Source of the DNA: Parascedosporium putredinis
Lineage: Eukaryota > Ascomycota > Sordariomycetes > Microascales > Microascaceae
Length of the DNA stretch: 64,000 nucleotides
Assembly: GCA_949357655.1 (NCBI GenBank)
Contig: CASHTG010000010.1
Span: 806,001 to 870,000, forward strand
Reading direction: 5' to 3'
Under the pieces are notes generated by a model that saw only the letters and a program-made list of their open reading frames with translations, had not been told where the DNA came from and ran no database searches. Shown here one piece after another: positions 24,089-37,299 of the stretch. The position numbers were made by a program, and so were the translations under genes. Each line of letters begins with the position of its first letter. The stretch's first letter is position 1.

Positions 24089-25562
24089 GGTGACTGAAAC
24101 GAGCGTTGTTCTTCTCTGATTGGATTGTTTTTTTATTGAATTAAACCTTGTATTTTTCTTCTGTAGAATCGATCGCTCGTCTTCTACTAAAAATTGAAAT
24201 CGGGTTTTGATCGTTGTGCAAGCGAGTGACTGGGGTCGGAAGTATGACACACAGAGAAAGGAAAGAAGGAGAGACGAGAGTCACGATGGATAAAAATGGG
24301 GGCGATTCGATAATCTTAAAATAAAGTCCAAATCCCCGACCAAGAAATCGTCGGTGGAGCCCCTTTATTTTCTTTCTTGGGACCGATCCGTCCAATCCTT
24401 CCAGGAGTCTTTTTCTGCTGTTGGCAATTTCCCAAAAGTCCCCCAGCTTTGCCCTTGGATTTTTTGTCTTCATTTTGAGGTCACATCCCCATCATGCTAA
24501 CCCGCAAAACCGCCCACTGGGGCCTTGGCATTGATCCGGGCGGCCGCTCGCTTCAATCCTCTCAATCAAATGAAGCCAGAGACGAAATACGCTTTCGCGG
24601 GCTCTATTAACACTTCAGATGAAATCCCATTTTATGCTTGAACCCCACGGGAAGAATGGCTTGCAACCTTCGTCATGCCCCGCCCCGCCCAAGGGAACGC
24701 CCGCCCACAAGATCGAGTCGTCGGGCCGCCGAGATCGATGTGGTCCCCGTGGGTGCAGGTGGACCTCCTGGCTTTATTTTTGGCAGTGTTTGAGATGGTA
24801 ATCGGAGATGTTGGGCCCTGCCTATTAATCGCCGACAGGAAAGGTCGTTCGAGACAGTGAAAGGGACAGTCGCTTGATGGATTTCAGCAGCGGACGAACG
24901 ATGCGAACAAAGATTTTGAGGTCCCCAGGAATGCCAAGGAAACGGCCGAGAGACTCCGGACGGAGCCTAGCAGATGCCCAATACGAGGTTCTATTGTTCC
25001 ACGGTCCCGCAGATAAAAAGCCTGTTCGCTCGACTCCGCCACGATCCATAGATGGCATCTCACGATGGCAAAATAACCCTGAGCCAATGACCTCGAGTCA
25101 AGACAATGGCAGAAGACACACACACACACTCACCCGTCCATTGCCGTCCACACTCAGAATCGCGCCAAACTCTAGGTCGTAAACAAATCCACGTGTTGAT
25201 TATCCAATGATGTATTATTGATGTATGCGATGCCCAAACCCAAGGAAATTCCAGCCGGTCAAATCCTACCAGGGGAAAATAACCATAAAAAAAAACATAA
25301 TCCGATCCCTCAACTGATAATAATACTCCGCCACGCTCATTCCGGAGTGTAGCTTCACCTGATCCTTCTCACCTCCCCGGATAATAACCTCCATAGCATC
25401 TCAAGTCCCCTCAATCATTGCCTTGGAAAATGGCAGAGCGAGAGGCTCTTCGAAGTATCGGGGCTTGCTTTGGAAACAGAAGGAACGGTTTTGGGTCCGG
25501 GAGATATGGAGTAACCCCCAACACCAACAGGGTAGCCTTTCTTTTTCCATCCTTTCTTTTCT
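24089..25562. other. Intergenic, upstream of GPI gene and downstream of hexose transporter
   Basis: No gene recognised. A CA dinucleotide run lies near 25116-25129. Confidence 0.5.
25116..25129. repeat. (CA)n microsatellite
   Basis: Seven consecutive AC units. Confidence 0.85.
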
Positions 25563-27333
25563 TTAATTATGCTCCATCAATTCGCTAGTAGTGGGGTGTG
25601 GCTTGCGTTGAGAGGGCTTCCACTTGCTTGACTTAATGGGATTGACATGCTCAATGTACATGGTGTCGATTTCCTCGAGGAGCGGTCCTTGGACTCGATG
25701 ACAAAGAAGAAGACGATGAGTACGAGGGCAGCACAACAGCCGGCAAAGACGAGACCGTAAAGGTAGTCAATGGCGTCAGTGATGAAACGGGTGCTGAGGG
25801 AGGGGAGAGAGGAGGTCGAGTTAGTCCACGATCCATACCCACGAGAAGAAAAAGAAGAAGGGGGCAAACACTTACAAAAGGAAATCATAAAGTTCCAGAA
25901 CCAGTTAGACGCGGTAGCCAAGGCCAAGCAGCGACCACGGTACTGCCCAGGGTACAGCTCGGCGACGACAGCCCAGACGAGGGGACCCCAGGTGGAGGCA
26001 AAAGCGGCAATGGCAAGACACGAGAACGCGATGAGGACACCACCTGGTCCGGGGTGTTCATGGGGTTTGCGCGGTCGAGGGCAAAGTGTCCGACAAAGGC
26101 GTAGATCAAGAAGCACACCATCATCCAGGCCGCGCCGGCCATAAGCGCCTTCCTACGGCCAACGTTGGCTACAACCCACAGGCCGGCGATGGTGCAGACG
26201 ACGTTGACGGAACCAAGGATAAGCTGAGTGGTATAACTGTTGCTGATACCGGTCGACTGGAAGGCAGTGGTGCCGTAGTAGAAGAAGTAGTTGACACCGG
26301 TGAGCTGCTGGCCAGCCTGCAGGACCATGCCGAGCGCAGTGCGGTAGAACATGCGCGGGCCGGTAAAGATCTCGTGCCAGTGGGTGTCGCTGGCATCCTT
26401 TTCAGCATCAAGCTTTTCCTGGATCTCGGCGACCTCCTTGTTGATACTGGCGGCGTGGGGGTCCGCGCCCGCGAGCTTGGCCATGGTGAGGCGGGCCTCG
26501 TCACGACGACCTTTGCGGTAGGCGTAGCGGGGCTCTCGGGCAGGAACATGATGCCGGCGCCGAGGAGGAGGGCCCAGAGAAAGGTGAGACCGTTGGGAAT
26601 GCGCCACGACGCCGAGTTGGTGCGCGACTCGGTGCCCCAGTTGACCATTTCGGCGGTCCAGATACCGAGGGTGACGAAGAGCTGGTACGAGGCAACGAGG
26701 ATACCGCGGATGATGGCCGGACTGCATTCGGACTGATACATGGGCACGAGCACGGACAGGGCGCCAATGCTGATACCGGTCACGAAGCGGCCCATGGCGA
26801 ACTGGACCCAGTGGTGGCTTGACGAGATTTCGATAATGGTTCCCACACGCCCACAGCGCGGCGATGGAAATGGAGAGCTTGCGACCGATGATATCGGCCA
26901 TCTTACCGGAGAGGAGAGAGCCGAACAGACATCCAACACTGAGGAGACCGACGATGGCGCCCTGGCGGGCAGCGCTGAAATAGAAGCCGCCGCCGGCGTC
27001 GGCCTCGCCGAAGCGGTGGCCGTAATCCTGCATGAGGAAGAAACCGGAGATTTGACCACTATGATGGGAGGTTTTTTCGTGAGATTTTGTTTGGCCGGTA
27101 AGGGGAACTGACGCTGGCTTCCCCACAAGGAGAAGCTGCAGCAAAACGGCCTACCGAGGGAAAGCTTACCTGACATAGCCGAACATGAAACCACCTATAC
27201 TAGCAACACCGCCGAGCAAGCAAGCCTTAAAGGTAACCTTTTGCTCCTTCCTGACGACGTCTGCGTCAACTACCGGGGGCTCTTGCACCCCGTTGCCATA
27301 GTTGTCCACTCCTTCTGTTGATGCTCGACCCAT
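25563..27333 (-). CDS. MFS hexose (glucose) transporter
   Basis: Proton-coupled or facilitative monosaccharide carrier of the plasma membrane, sugar porter family, 12 helices. Exons are 27170-27333, 25876-27058 and 25563-25793. Markers in order: VASIGGFMFGYV in helix 1; GKMADIIGRKLS (loop 2-3 motif); VPMYQSECSPAIIRG; the PESPRYAYRKGR motif; QQLTGVNYFFYYGTTAF in helix 7; VVANVGRRKALM; and WGPLVWAVVAELYP. It ends with VIESKDRSLEEIDTMYIEHV, the usual C-terminal signature of fungal glucose transporters with Glu-Ser-Lys in place of Pro-Glu-Thr-Lys. At least five frame breaks occur (about 26857, 26535, 26048, the second splice junction and 25680), each fixed by one added base in a homopolymer. Introns join at the same positions relative to known motifs. 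Specificity (glucose or another hexose) is inferred. Confidence 0.9.
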
Positions 27334-30300
27334 GTTGGGCGAAGATGAATAGGATCAACGATGTGGTGTACAGCTCTGGGCGAGATTTCTCTTGATGAGT
27401 GGTTCAGACGGTTGGGGGTGGTTGTGAGGGTCCAAGCCAAGGTTCGTGGTGAATGTTTCTCTCTATTGGTGGGGTGAAGTGGAAAATAAAAGGATCCATG
27501 GATATATCCTCTCGGGACATTGGGGGTGGGAAGGAAGAAGAAAAGAGAAAGAGAAAAGAAGGAAAGAAGGCGAGAGGAAAGACATGGGAAAGGACAAGAT
27601 AAAAGGGGACCCGTTTAGAACTAAGCTCCACCTGAGCTTCAACGGACGATGGACAGGAGTCGTATTATCGTGGTGCGACTGGCCCCATGGTCGACTGACA
27701 TGAGAAGAAAAGGGCCAAAAGAAAGAGACTAAAAAGAGGAAGATACGGAGCTAAGGAACCTATCAGGGGCTCCCGCGCAACAAGAGTGAAGAAGAAAAAG
27801 CGGGATTGGGCGTGTGCACGCCCATCCTAGGTCCACGGCTATCCCCTACGCGGGACAAGAGCTCCCCGAGAGGAGGGGCGATCATCTGGACATGGCAGAT
27901 TTTCCCATCTTGCCTTTGCCCGATCCGGCTTGTTGCCATCTCCACATCGTTGCTCAAGCTTGACGCAGGTCTCCGACGCACCCGAGGAGACTGGGGGAGC
28001 CGGAGGAAAAGAGGTGTGTGTGTCTGACAATGGACCCTGAATGCCGTGACTTGATGTGCGTGTGTGTGGGGAGGAAGATGGGAAAGGAGGGAAGGCGGCG
28101 AATACCAGCTTGCGGCTGGCTTCCTCGCCTAGCTCTTTCCCTCCAGTCTCGAATGACGTACGGGGAACGCTAGCCGTGCCGCGGTGAAGTAGCTATGTGC
28201 GTGGGTGATGTGTGTACGTATATGAGCGTGTCTGTATGTGTGTGCGCGTGCGAAAATTCTCTGTGATGGGGCAGAGAAGGGGCGAGACACATGTTCCTTC
28301 TTCCTGTTTGCTTTACTCGTGTCTGTGCCTTCCAATTTCAGCCGAGTCCTTTACGAATATGATATGCCTGTCCTGAGTCATCAGAATCAAGTTTCGGCGC
28401 GCCATTTCTCTCCCTTATCCCAAGTGTCGGATGGGTTCCCTGAAGTGGGAGAAGAAAAGAGAAAAGAGACTCAATTAAACTGTCCTCCCGCCGCCGGAGG
28501 GTTAAGCGTACAAAGCTGCGTGGTGTCCCTCTACCGATTTTCACCGCCCTCTTGCTTGCTTCGCTCAGTCCCCGTTCGGCGCTTTCGGGTGGACCCCGTC
28601 TCTCCCAAACCCGGAGCGGATTAGCGTGGGGTGTCCGCCGCACACCCTCCTTCGAGCGCTGAGCTTGGCCACTCTAGGGCTCCCGAAGAAAGAAAAATTC
28701 AATGCGCGCCTTGTGAGGACATTTCAACGACACGCACTCAATCCCACACCCCCTAGGACCGCCCGATCTCCTTTCCTCGCACCCCCACCACCCCACCACT
28801 CCCCTCCACTATCCGGAGCTTGGATTCATGATGATTTGGTGGTGATAATCTTCGGTCAGGAACTTGCATCACCATTGTTCGCCCCTCGTCATGGATGGGA
28901 GAGGAGGCACCTGGTGTGTTACATGGGAGGAAATTGTATTTCACATTGCAAGCCGAATCGGCATCCATTATGGCCCTTCCTTCTGTTTCTTTTTATTCTT
29001 CGCGTTCGATGGTGCAAATGGCGGTAAAAGATAGAACCGCAAGGTGCAAAAGGGGAAAAATTCACTTCGGTCCGATCGTGGAGCGGTGGAGTGGGCAGTG
29101 GGACAACGGCCACGAGTTGCCCAGGGATAGAGCGGCAGATGTACGGATCAATTGCGCCTTCTTCGAAAGGAAAGAAAGAAAAAAATTGGGTATCAATTAA
29201 GGAAGCGACGGGGAAAGAGTTTCCTTCTTTTCCACGCCAGGGCTCGTTCGTGCCTTCCCACTTTTACTTTTTGTTTTCTCCGTCCCGAGGTTCGTCCAGG
29301 AGAAGAACAACTAGGGAAAGAGTTCATGTTGACTTGACGTAATGCCCCGATCCATCGCGCTGGTGGTCTCCATTTGTCTTGTTATCTATGGTGTAAAGCG
29401 CCGGACGCCTCTCCGTCAGGAAAGTACGGGGAGGGGATGATGGAAAGAAGGGAAAAAACCTAGAACGACAAAAACAAGAAAGCCGGGGCGCGGAGAGGAG
29501 TGAGGGAGAGATGGGGTGACAGTTCGCCGCCAGTCTCCAAACATCTTGGTTTGTCCTACCAAGGCATATGTATCGACTGATTAGGGGTTTTAAGTTTTTC
29601 GGCCTTGGACGCACCGTTTAGATTTTTCAAGGGGAGTGCATCGAGTCGGGTTCCAAACTCTCGTTCCCTGTTCGTGTGTCAGGTTCATCTTTCGTCTCAT
29701 GTCTTTGTACGGATGTCTAGAAGTCGCAAAGCCACCTGTGCAAAGACTTTCTAGTACAAAGGCTAGCCGCCTAAGACCTAGAAAATGATCACAAGGACAA
29801 TAAAGTCCAAAGGAGGAATTTTGCGAAAGCGATTCTTGCAGCTCGAGGTGCCGTGATGTTGAAGTTTACGAGTCGTCGGAGCTCTGCCCCGTGTCATTGG
29901 CGTCCGGCGCCAAACCCGGCAATTTCGATCCCCTGTCGCCGCTGGCGTCTTCGGTCGCATGTTTGAAAATTGCCTCATCGGGAAAAAGTCCGCCGACCTC
30001 CTCCTTGCTCCGCAGCGTCGGTGTCGGCGCACTCCTAAATCCAGGAAGAATGTGTCGAAGGCGAAAAAAGAATTGACGCAAGAAGAGCTGCGCGGCATTG
30101 CCGCTACGTAAAACCGACTTTTTCACCAACTACATGGTAGCTGCTGTACGGCCGGCGCTGGTGAGGTTTCAAGCCGAGCGAGTGCTCGACGGGTTCCCGT
30201 CACTTTCCCCTCTCTTTCCTTGGATTCACTCATACATTTTCCCCACAGGGCTACACTATCCAAGCAGTCCGGCCGGTGGCCTGATGAAACTCCCCTCAGG

Positions 30301-31898
30301 AGGGTTTTGAAGCGAGTTAGCCCGGCTGCCAGAGGATCAATGTTAACGCCTTCACTTGTTTTGGGTTACAAATCACTCATAGTCCTCTCCCCTTAACCCC
30401 CATTTACCCTGCTCGCATCCATAGATCAATTAGCATGGAAGAGGAATGGTGTGGGCAGTCTGTGTGCGTGTGTGTGTGGGCTTTACAGAAAGTCAGTTCT
30501 CTTTGCTCCGGGATGTCGGCAGTCGCCTGCTGCCGGCTGCGCGTGGAACGTCCTAATGACCATCCAATGCGATAACCAAGACATCCAGGTTGAAGGAGGA
30601 ACCCTACTGCTCAGAGTTGAGCGGGTCGACAAGACTGTTTACGCGACCCGGTACCGAGGTAGTTGCTGGTCTTGATGCTCTTCATCGTCGACCGTGCAAA
30701 CCGTTCCTCAAGAGAGTCTCCCGATGCTTTGGCACTGGCATGGAGGATATGAAGAGAGACAAACATCGTCGACGCACAGTCATCTTGACCGCCGCACTTG
30801 CTTTACTGCCCACCCCGTAATTTCGTTTCGTCATTCCCCGCCCTATCTCCTATTTCACTTTTAATCAAGAGGGGTCGGCCTCATCCGATTTTTGAGTCCG
30901 CCCCACTACACCCACCCTCCGATCTCCCGTCACCGACCGACCGCCATCCTCATCATCAGGTTATATACGTACCAGGACATGGCGCATTCCAACCGCGCTC
31001 CGATCGCCCAAAATCCCGATCCGGTAAAGAGCTCATTCTCTAGTCGCTCCATGTTGTCATTGTGTTTTCTTTTGTATTGATTTTCCCCGGAATGTGGCTT
31101 GATCACCACTTGAAGCTTCAGTACTAGATCCTTGGTTTCTGCGTTGCTTCCATGCATGTCTCGCGACCCGCGCGTTGTAAAAGGAAGAACTGGGCACGGA
31201 GCTGAGTTTTAAGAGTAGTTCGCAGACCCTGACCTTGAATCAGCATCCTTGGCAACGCTGTGAGCTAATCTCGGCACGGCGGGGTAACCATAACATATGC
31301 TTCCGTAGTTGTGCTCTCCCTGTCAGGATTCATATGGGACTCGTTGCTAAGCGCGACAATAGCCATAGGATCACGATGAAAAGTCAATTGCTGTCTGAAC
31401 AAAGCAAGATCGTGGCCTAACTTGGTGGCCGAATTTCAATCTCTCAAGCGTCCCGTGACTTCAGATAACTAACAAGGTCGGGTGGCCCAAACCTCAGATC
31501 TTGATGTCCTCATAAGATATCAGTAAATGGCCTATTCCTGCGACTGGAGCCCTTTAATAGAGAAATAGATAAAGAGAAAGGATAGCAGGATAGCGATCCA
31601 CCGAAACCAGACTGTTGTTGTCTGCCAGGCAAATAGATTATCTTGTTTACATCCTACTTCACTTCCTACCACTCGCTGTGGAGTTATGGTCACCGCTATT
31701 GGTGAATATTGGGTGAGGACCGAGTACTTTGGGAAACACCAAGTGATGCTCGACGATCATACGAGGTGAAAGAAAGACATCGTGTATCTACGGACAAGAT
31801 CAAGGAGTAAAGGTCGTCATTATGAGATGTGCCTTGAGTAAATCTTCTGACTGGGGCCGCATAATAGCAAATCTACCGTCGCTCAGCATTCCACATCC
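27334..31898. other. 4.5 kb gene-free region with TG-rich and purine-rich tracts
   Basis: No gene supported. It contains a purine-rich block (about 27530-27590), a TG/CG-rich block (28195-28252), another TG run near 30460-30480, and many unsupported small frames. The left part is presumably the promoter of the hexose transporter. Confidence 0.4.
28195..28252. repeat. Imperfect (TG/CG)n microsatellite
   Basis: Alternating purine-pyrimidine sequence made largely of TG and CG steps with a few interruptions. Confidence 0.7.
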
Positions 31899-33822
31899 TT
31901 AAATCTTCCAGTACACGTTGTAGTTAAACCCGTGCGCCTCGTAGAAAGGAACCAAATCAACTACCTGATCCCCCGACTTCCCTCGGAACTTCAAGCCGCC
32001 CTCCTGTCGAGTTATGCTCTCGACATCAAGCTCCGGAACGCCAGCCAACGTCCCCTCGCCGTAGTTTCCGCACAGAACTACGGGCCCATACGCTGCTGCT
32101 GCCACCTGGGGATCGTCATTCGCGGCAACGGTTCGGAGAGCCATGGGGAGAGAGATATCAATGACATCGCCATCCGCCCACGCCCTTGCCGACAACTCAG
32201 CATAAGAGCCAGCCGGTGGAGAAACCACTTCCTCCTCCTCATTCACTGAGATCGACGCGCCAGCCGCCCAGGATGGAATGCGCACGCGAAGGGCGAACTC
32301 GGGAGCCGCTTCTCCTCCCGCGGTGACCGCCACCGTCAGCCGAGACGACTCACCCGCGGGAATTCCGTCTCCTGTCGCACCTGCACGCCCTTATCCGCCC
32401 AGCTCAGCGTCGAAGGAATAAACAAGTTGACGTAGAGCGTGCCCCCTCCCCGTCGCGGAAAAACACCGAGTCCGCCAGCTTCGAGTTCGTCTCCACCTGC
32501 GTCCCCTGGCAGCACCAAAACGAGTCATCGTCCGTGCTCCACGTCCCCCGCCCCACGCGGGGCCCACACCCTCCGACCGCCCGGGCTCAGCGGCGTAAAG
32601 TACGTAATGTGTCCGTGGGCCGAGTGCGGGTCCTGCGCGCCTAGGAGGTGGTTCAGGAGCGCGCTCTCGTAAAAGTCAAAGTAGGCCGCCTCGTCGGGCT
32701 CCAGTGCCCAGAGCTCCCGCGTCAGCTTGAGCATGTTGTACGTGTTGCACGCCTCGCACGTGTCGCCGGCCAGGTGCGCCGCGATGGCGTCGGGCGCGCC
32801 AAAGTGCTCGCTGCGGCTGTTGCCCCCGATGGCGTACGTGTGGTCCTGTACGGTCATGCGCCAGGCGTTGCGCGCCGCTTCAAGGTATCGCGTCTCGCCT
32901 GATGCCTTGTACTCCCGCGCTGCACCGATCCACTTGGCTACCTGCGTGTTGGCGTGCAGGCCGCTCAGTTTGTCTTCCCCCGCTCGAGGGGTGCCATGAC
33001 GGCTTCGTGGTCGAATCGCTGCGCGACGGACAGCCACCGCGCGTCACCCGTCTGGTGCGCGACGTCAGCGAGGACATCGTTCATCCCGCCGAACTCGGTT
33101 TGCAGCATGTTTTGGATCTGGGTTCGGCTGAGCTTGCTCGTGCGTGCATCCACCCACTCGGCCATGCCAAAGAGCACGTCGCGCGCCTTCTCGTCGCCGA
33201 GGAACCTCCATGCGTCTAGGAGACCCGCCATAGTTTTGTGGACGGCGTAGTAAGGCACATTGCCGTTACTTAGTGTTCGTCTTTCCACCGCCTCAATCTC
33301 AGACTCTGGAAACCCGGAGAGGTACCCTGCCGTGTACCCCTTCTGGCCATTGTTCTCCTGGCACTTGGCCAGCTCCGCAACAAAGTACTCGGCTTTCTCG
33401 CGACAGGCAGGCTCACTCAGCGTCGAGAAGCAGTAGGCCCAGGCTGTGAGAATGTGCCCTTGGAAGTGCGTCCGGAAAGGAAAGTCGGGCGCATCCCACC
33501 CTCCGTGCGGCGCGGCGCCCTGGGTAGAAAGGCCATGATTGGCGCGGAAGTTGTACAGCAACCTGTCCGGGTCAAGCCAGAGGAGGTAAGTAAGAGTTCG
33601 GTTCTGGTTGTCACCCCAGCGACTGTCGGCCAGAGTCAAGGAACCGAGCTCGAACGCATGAGCGAGGACTCCAGTCTCGTTGCCTGCTGGCGGCACTACC
33701 TGAGCCAAAGCCGAGCGAGATAAAAGATTCAGAGCTAGGATAGGGAGGGCCCCAAAAGACCCGGAGTTCTGTGGAAACCGCATCCAGTGCTGGGGCTGTA
33801 TTGCTACTCTTTCAAGCATCAC
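31899..33822 (-). CDS. Secreted GH127-type beta-L-arabinofuranosidase (DUF1680)
   Basis: Retaining glycosidase that releases beta-L-arabinofuranose, probably extracellular. A hydrophobic N-terminus (ALPILALNLLSRSALAQ) suggests a signal peptide; the start may be 33822 or the downstream Met at 33783. The body shows GGWDAPDFPFRTHFQGHIL, VPYYAVHKTMAGLLDAW, EFGGMNDVLADV, LSGLHANTQVAKWIGA, then the zinc-site motifs. In the characterised family the metal is held by a Glu and three Cys. Here GDTCEACNTYNML supplies Glu and Cys, and DSFWCCQGTQVE supplies the Cys pair. A C-terminal beta-domain with TLYVNLFIPS, FALRVRIPSWAAGA and YGPVVLCGNYGEG follows, ending NYNVYWKI. Four frame breaks (about 32985, 32550, 32448 and 32348), each a missing G or C. 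It has no intron that I can see. The catalytic set is complete, so the enzyme is likely active if the breaks are assembly errors. Confidence 0.9.
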
Positions 33823-34407
33823 GGACCTAGGCGGATTGACGCCATCTTATATACCATTTGACGACCCATTATTCACGCCTACCAAAGTTGAGACGAAGCA
33901 AACTAATTGGCAACAATCTCGTCTCTCTCTCTTCTAGTAGTCTTTAAACGCGCGAATCGTTTTGAGGAACCGTCACTGTAACCGACATTGTGTTCAGCCG
34001 GGTCGCCTATTCGCGGGGATAACGGCGAGAACCGGCAGTCGGTGGGACCTTGCGGCTGCTACTGTTTTTGATGGAGCCCCGGCGCTCCGCAATGTGGGGA
34101 GTTGTGGCAGCCATTGGTGCGGGTCATCAAACGTGTGCGAGGTAATTTAGAGAGGTTGCGCTGCAGTGTCAACAGTCGAACTGGCGGTTGTATGCTGCGA
34201 ACCCCATCAGGCAGCGGGTGAACCACCCAAATCTGCTGAGCATTTCCGCATTGAATTGGGGTGGCTCTAGCATTCTTCCTTCGAAAAACGCCAGATTGTA
34301 GGGAGCCAAAAGAAATACACCATCCACCAATGGCCTTATGAATACAGAACGCGACAAAAAGTCATGGCGGAATTGGGAGAGGCATTGGAAGCGACAAAAA
34401 AACAAGT
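33823..34407. other. Intergenic, no gene seen
   Basis: Upstream of the GH127 gene. No recognisable feature. Confidence 0.5.
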
Positions 34408-34479
34408 TGGACACACCAGGAATCGAACCAGGGACCGCCTCTATGCTAAAGAGGAATTATACCACTAAACCATGCGCCC
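34408..34479 (-). tRNA. tRNA-Ala (AGC)
   Basis: 72 nt, no intron. The acceptor stem pairs GGGCGCA with TGTGTCC (two G-U pairs), with discriminator A. The anticodon stem CCTCT/AGAGG is perfect and encloses the loop TTAGCAT with anticodon AGC. The T-arm has the TTCGATT loop and a stem with one U-U mismatch. The D-arm contains AGTGG. Compared with my memory of the fungal tRNA-Ala consensus, several C positions are T here, so mild decay is possible. The cloverleaf is otherwise good. Confidence 0.85.
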
Positions 34480-35235
34480 TTGTTATTGGTAAGCTACGCG
34501 CTAAATCCTGCTGTAAAGTCGTCTCGAACTGTGGAGCCACCTCTTCGCCCATCCATCAATGGATCCAGTGTGGTGGTGTTAATCGTCTTTGACTTGAAAG
34601 AAAGGAAGGACGAGCACTTAAAAACACCACATGTACCCATATATTCTCGAGAAACGAGCAGGCTTATGACCGAATACTTGGGGTTATACAGACAGGACTT
34701 GACAAAGTGTTCATCATAGCCGCTTTAGGCAGCATCGGGCTTGAAATGCGCTGGTGCATACTGCATGGGTCGTGGATCCTTCAGCGTTTGGCGAGGTCGC
34801 ACATTATCAGCATCATCGATAAACAGCTGGGTCACTGAGAACAAAAAACCAGGAACAAGGTCGAATCATTCCTTTCGATCCTTCATGTTCTCTTCGATTC
34901 CTCCCTTCGCCACTTTTATCCTATTTGAAACCTTCGGAAATGGAAAAAGTAGCCCACAACCCCCATCCAACACCTTGAAACCGCGGCCTCCAAATGGGCG
35001 AGTACACAACCAACCGCATGAACGGGACGCAGCATTGCCAATGATTGGATCCCATTATTCGATCCGTAGCCGCCACCCCGCATCATGCTGATGAGTTGCC
35101 TCTCTGAAGCTGCCTCAAAAGGGGCGTAGAATCCAGGAGCGTGGAGATGGGGACCTTACTAGTCCGCATCAAGTTGTTTTCGCTTTCGCTTTGAATGCCG
35201 GTTTACTTATCGTGGAGAGAGACAGACGGCTTCCA
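34480..35235. other. Intergenic, tRNA upstream region and HET gene promoter
   Basis: No other gene recognised. Confidence 0.5.
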
Positions 35236-37274
35236 ATGCGTCTCATCAATACTCTAACTTTGGAGCTGCGCGAATTCCACGATACAGCAGTCCCCGGATA
35301 CGCTATTCTCTCCCACGCATGGGGCGACGAGGAGCTTTCCTTCCAAGACTGGCTGTACATCCATAGACAAACGAATCGCAACAACCGGGGACGCATGGTA
35401 TACGACGACAATGAAATCGCGGACCTGAAAAAGACTTCAGGATATCTCAAGATACAGGATGCGGCTCGGCTAGCGCGCTCCCGGGGCTGGAATGGGTCTG
35501 GGTGGATACGGTGTGCATCGACAAGACTAGCTCCGCCGAGCTCAGTGAGGCCATCAACTCTATGTTTTCTTGGTACGAGAAGGCGGACGAATGCTTTGCG
35601 TACCTTGTGGATGTCTCGCTCACAACACGGCAATCGTGTTCTGCAAAAGGCAGCGAATTTTACCAGAGTCGGTGGTTTCAGCGAGGCTGGACGCTTCAAG
35701 AGCTCCTCACACCTTGGATCGTGTCATTCTATAATAAGGAATGGATATACCTAGGGACTAGGGTCGAGTTTGCGTCTGCAATTAAGAGCATAACCGGTAT
35801 CAACCGGAAGTGCTTGCAAGACTCATTCACGGCTTTTTCTCTATGCGGGAGCGGCCTCATGCCGCCACCATCATAAACTGGCTCGCGCATCGACAAACAA
35901 CCAGGCTAGAGGACAAGGCGTATTGCATCCTGGGACTTGTTGAAATCAGTATGCCGCTTCTCTACGGCGAAAGGGACAACGCCTTCAGGAGACTACAGCT
36001 GGAGATCATCCAAAGGTCGCCTGATATGACACTTCTTCTATGGCGGAGAAAGCCCGAGGTCGAAATTTGGTCCGAGAAGGCATGGAATATCGAGAATATC
36101 CCAACACTAACAAACTACCCAGATTCTTTTTTGATTGTGCGGGAATTAAGAAAAAGGTATCAGGAGCGGTGCCAACGGCCAAAGCTATCCAATACCAAAC
36201 CAAGGACTCAGCGAATGGGCCCTTGTATTCAATGACGGCTAGTAATATGGGGCTAAGATTGAAACTGCCACTTGTTGATACTCTAAGTCCTCGTTTTTCA
36301 TTTGCCGTGTTGCCGTACACGCAAGACGGCAAGGCGCTGTGGATGGCCCTCGAATCACACGGCGAAAACACACGGCGGAGGGTAATTTTTCCACTTGCAA
36401 CAGTCCGAGTCGCCGACATTGGATTTTCCGTGCCTTCAACAGATTTTACCCTTCCAATATATACAGAGCAGGCGGCCAAGTTATCCCCAAAAGGCGCCGA
36501 AAAGCTTGATTCGCCAGTCACCATACTGCTTACCTTCCCGGCACGACTCATCACCGACGAAAGGCAAGAATGTGCAAGATTCCCCGTGCCCAGCGATGAA
36601 GATCCGAGGACACTGCTCAGCCTCGGGAGTGTTTCGGACAGACCTGGTTTTGCGTATGGTGCGATTGAGTTTGGACCCCCAAGACACAATCAGCTCGGTT
36701 TAAAGGCCGGCAATATGCATTTCTTTTCGTTGTAGAGCTCCAAGATTCAACCTCGTGGCGTCCCATGCGATGGACATGTCGCGATATCTCTCCGTTTCGA
36801 TACGAAACGGAAGACTCTCCTCCGTCGCTGCAAACCCGTGCAAGGAGGGAATTTGAAGCTTTATTTCAGAACGATTCCCTAGAGTACTGGGATCTAGATA
36901 CAAAGCTTTATTCTGACAAGTGGTCATTGGAGAACTCAGGCAATGTCGACCATGGGATTTTAGTGATGGATAGCTGCGCGATAAATATCGACAATGATGA
37001 ATATTTGGAAGCTTTGTATGGAGGTAGAAATTCGACCTCGAGCGGTGGGTTGAATCGGAGCGGGCTGACGGTGTCAAGGTCTACGATTATCACCCAAGTG
37101 GTTTTCCCGGACAACAGTACTCTAAACGAGTTGCGGGGTTTATTGGCTTCTGAGAGAGAGTACTTGAGCTTACTACTATGTAGGCCACGAAAAAAGAGAT
37201 CATTACCTGCCTTGCCCGCGCCATTACAATTAGACACTACCTCGTGCATTAAGATGGTTTGGCAGGCGAGTTAA
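35236..37274 (+). CDS. HET-domain (heterokaryon incompatibility) protein
   Basis: Vegetative-incompatibility type protein; the HET domain triggers cell death on non-self recognition in known members. Start MRLINT is the usual family start; an upstream in-frame Met lies at 35191. HET block 1 is YAILSHAWGDEELSFQD (about residues 20-36), block 2 is LEWVWVDTVCIDKTSSAELS, and block 3 is SRWFQRGWTLQELLTP. Then comes EDKAYCILGLVEISMPLLYGE, the segment that normally follows the domain, and about 400 more residues without a NACHT, WD40 or ankyrin motif that I can see. The frame breaks near 35493, 35830, 36130 and 36730. Each time, one extra base in a G or T run restores the family text. This makes it a likely intact gene with assembly deletions, but a true null allele is possible. 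Such loci are often polymorphic. It ends 25 bases before the convergent acetyltransferase stop. Confidence 0.85.
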
Positions 37275-37299
37275 GCTGGGCAATCCTAGTCCTTCCTCT

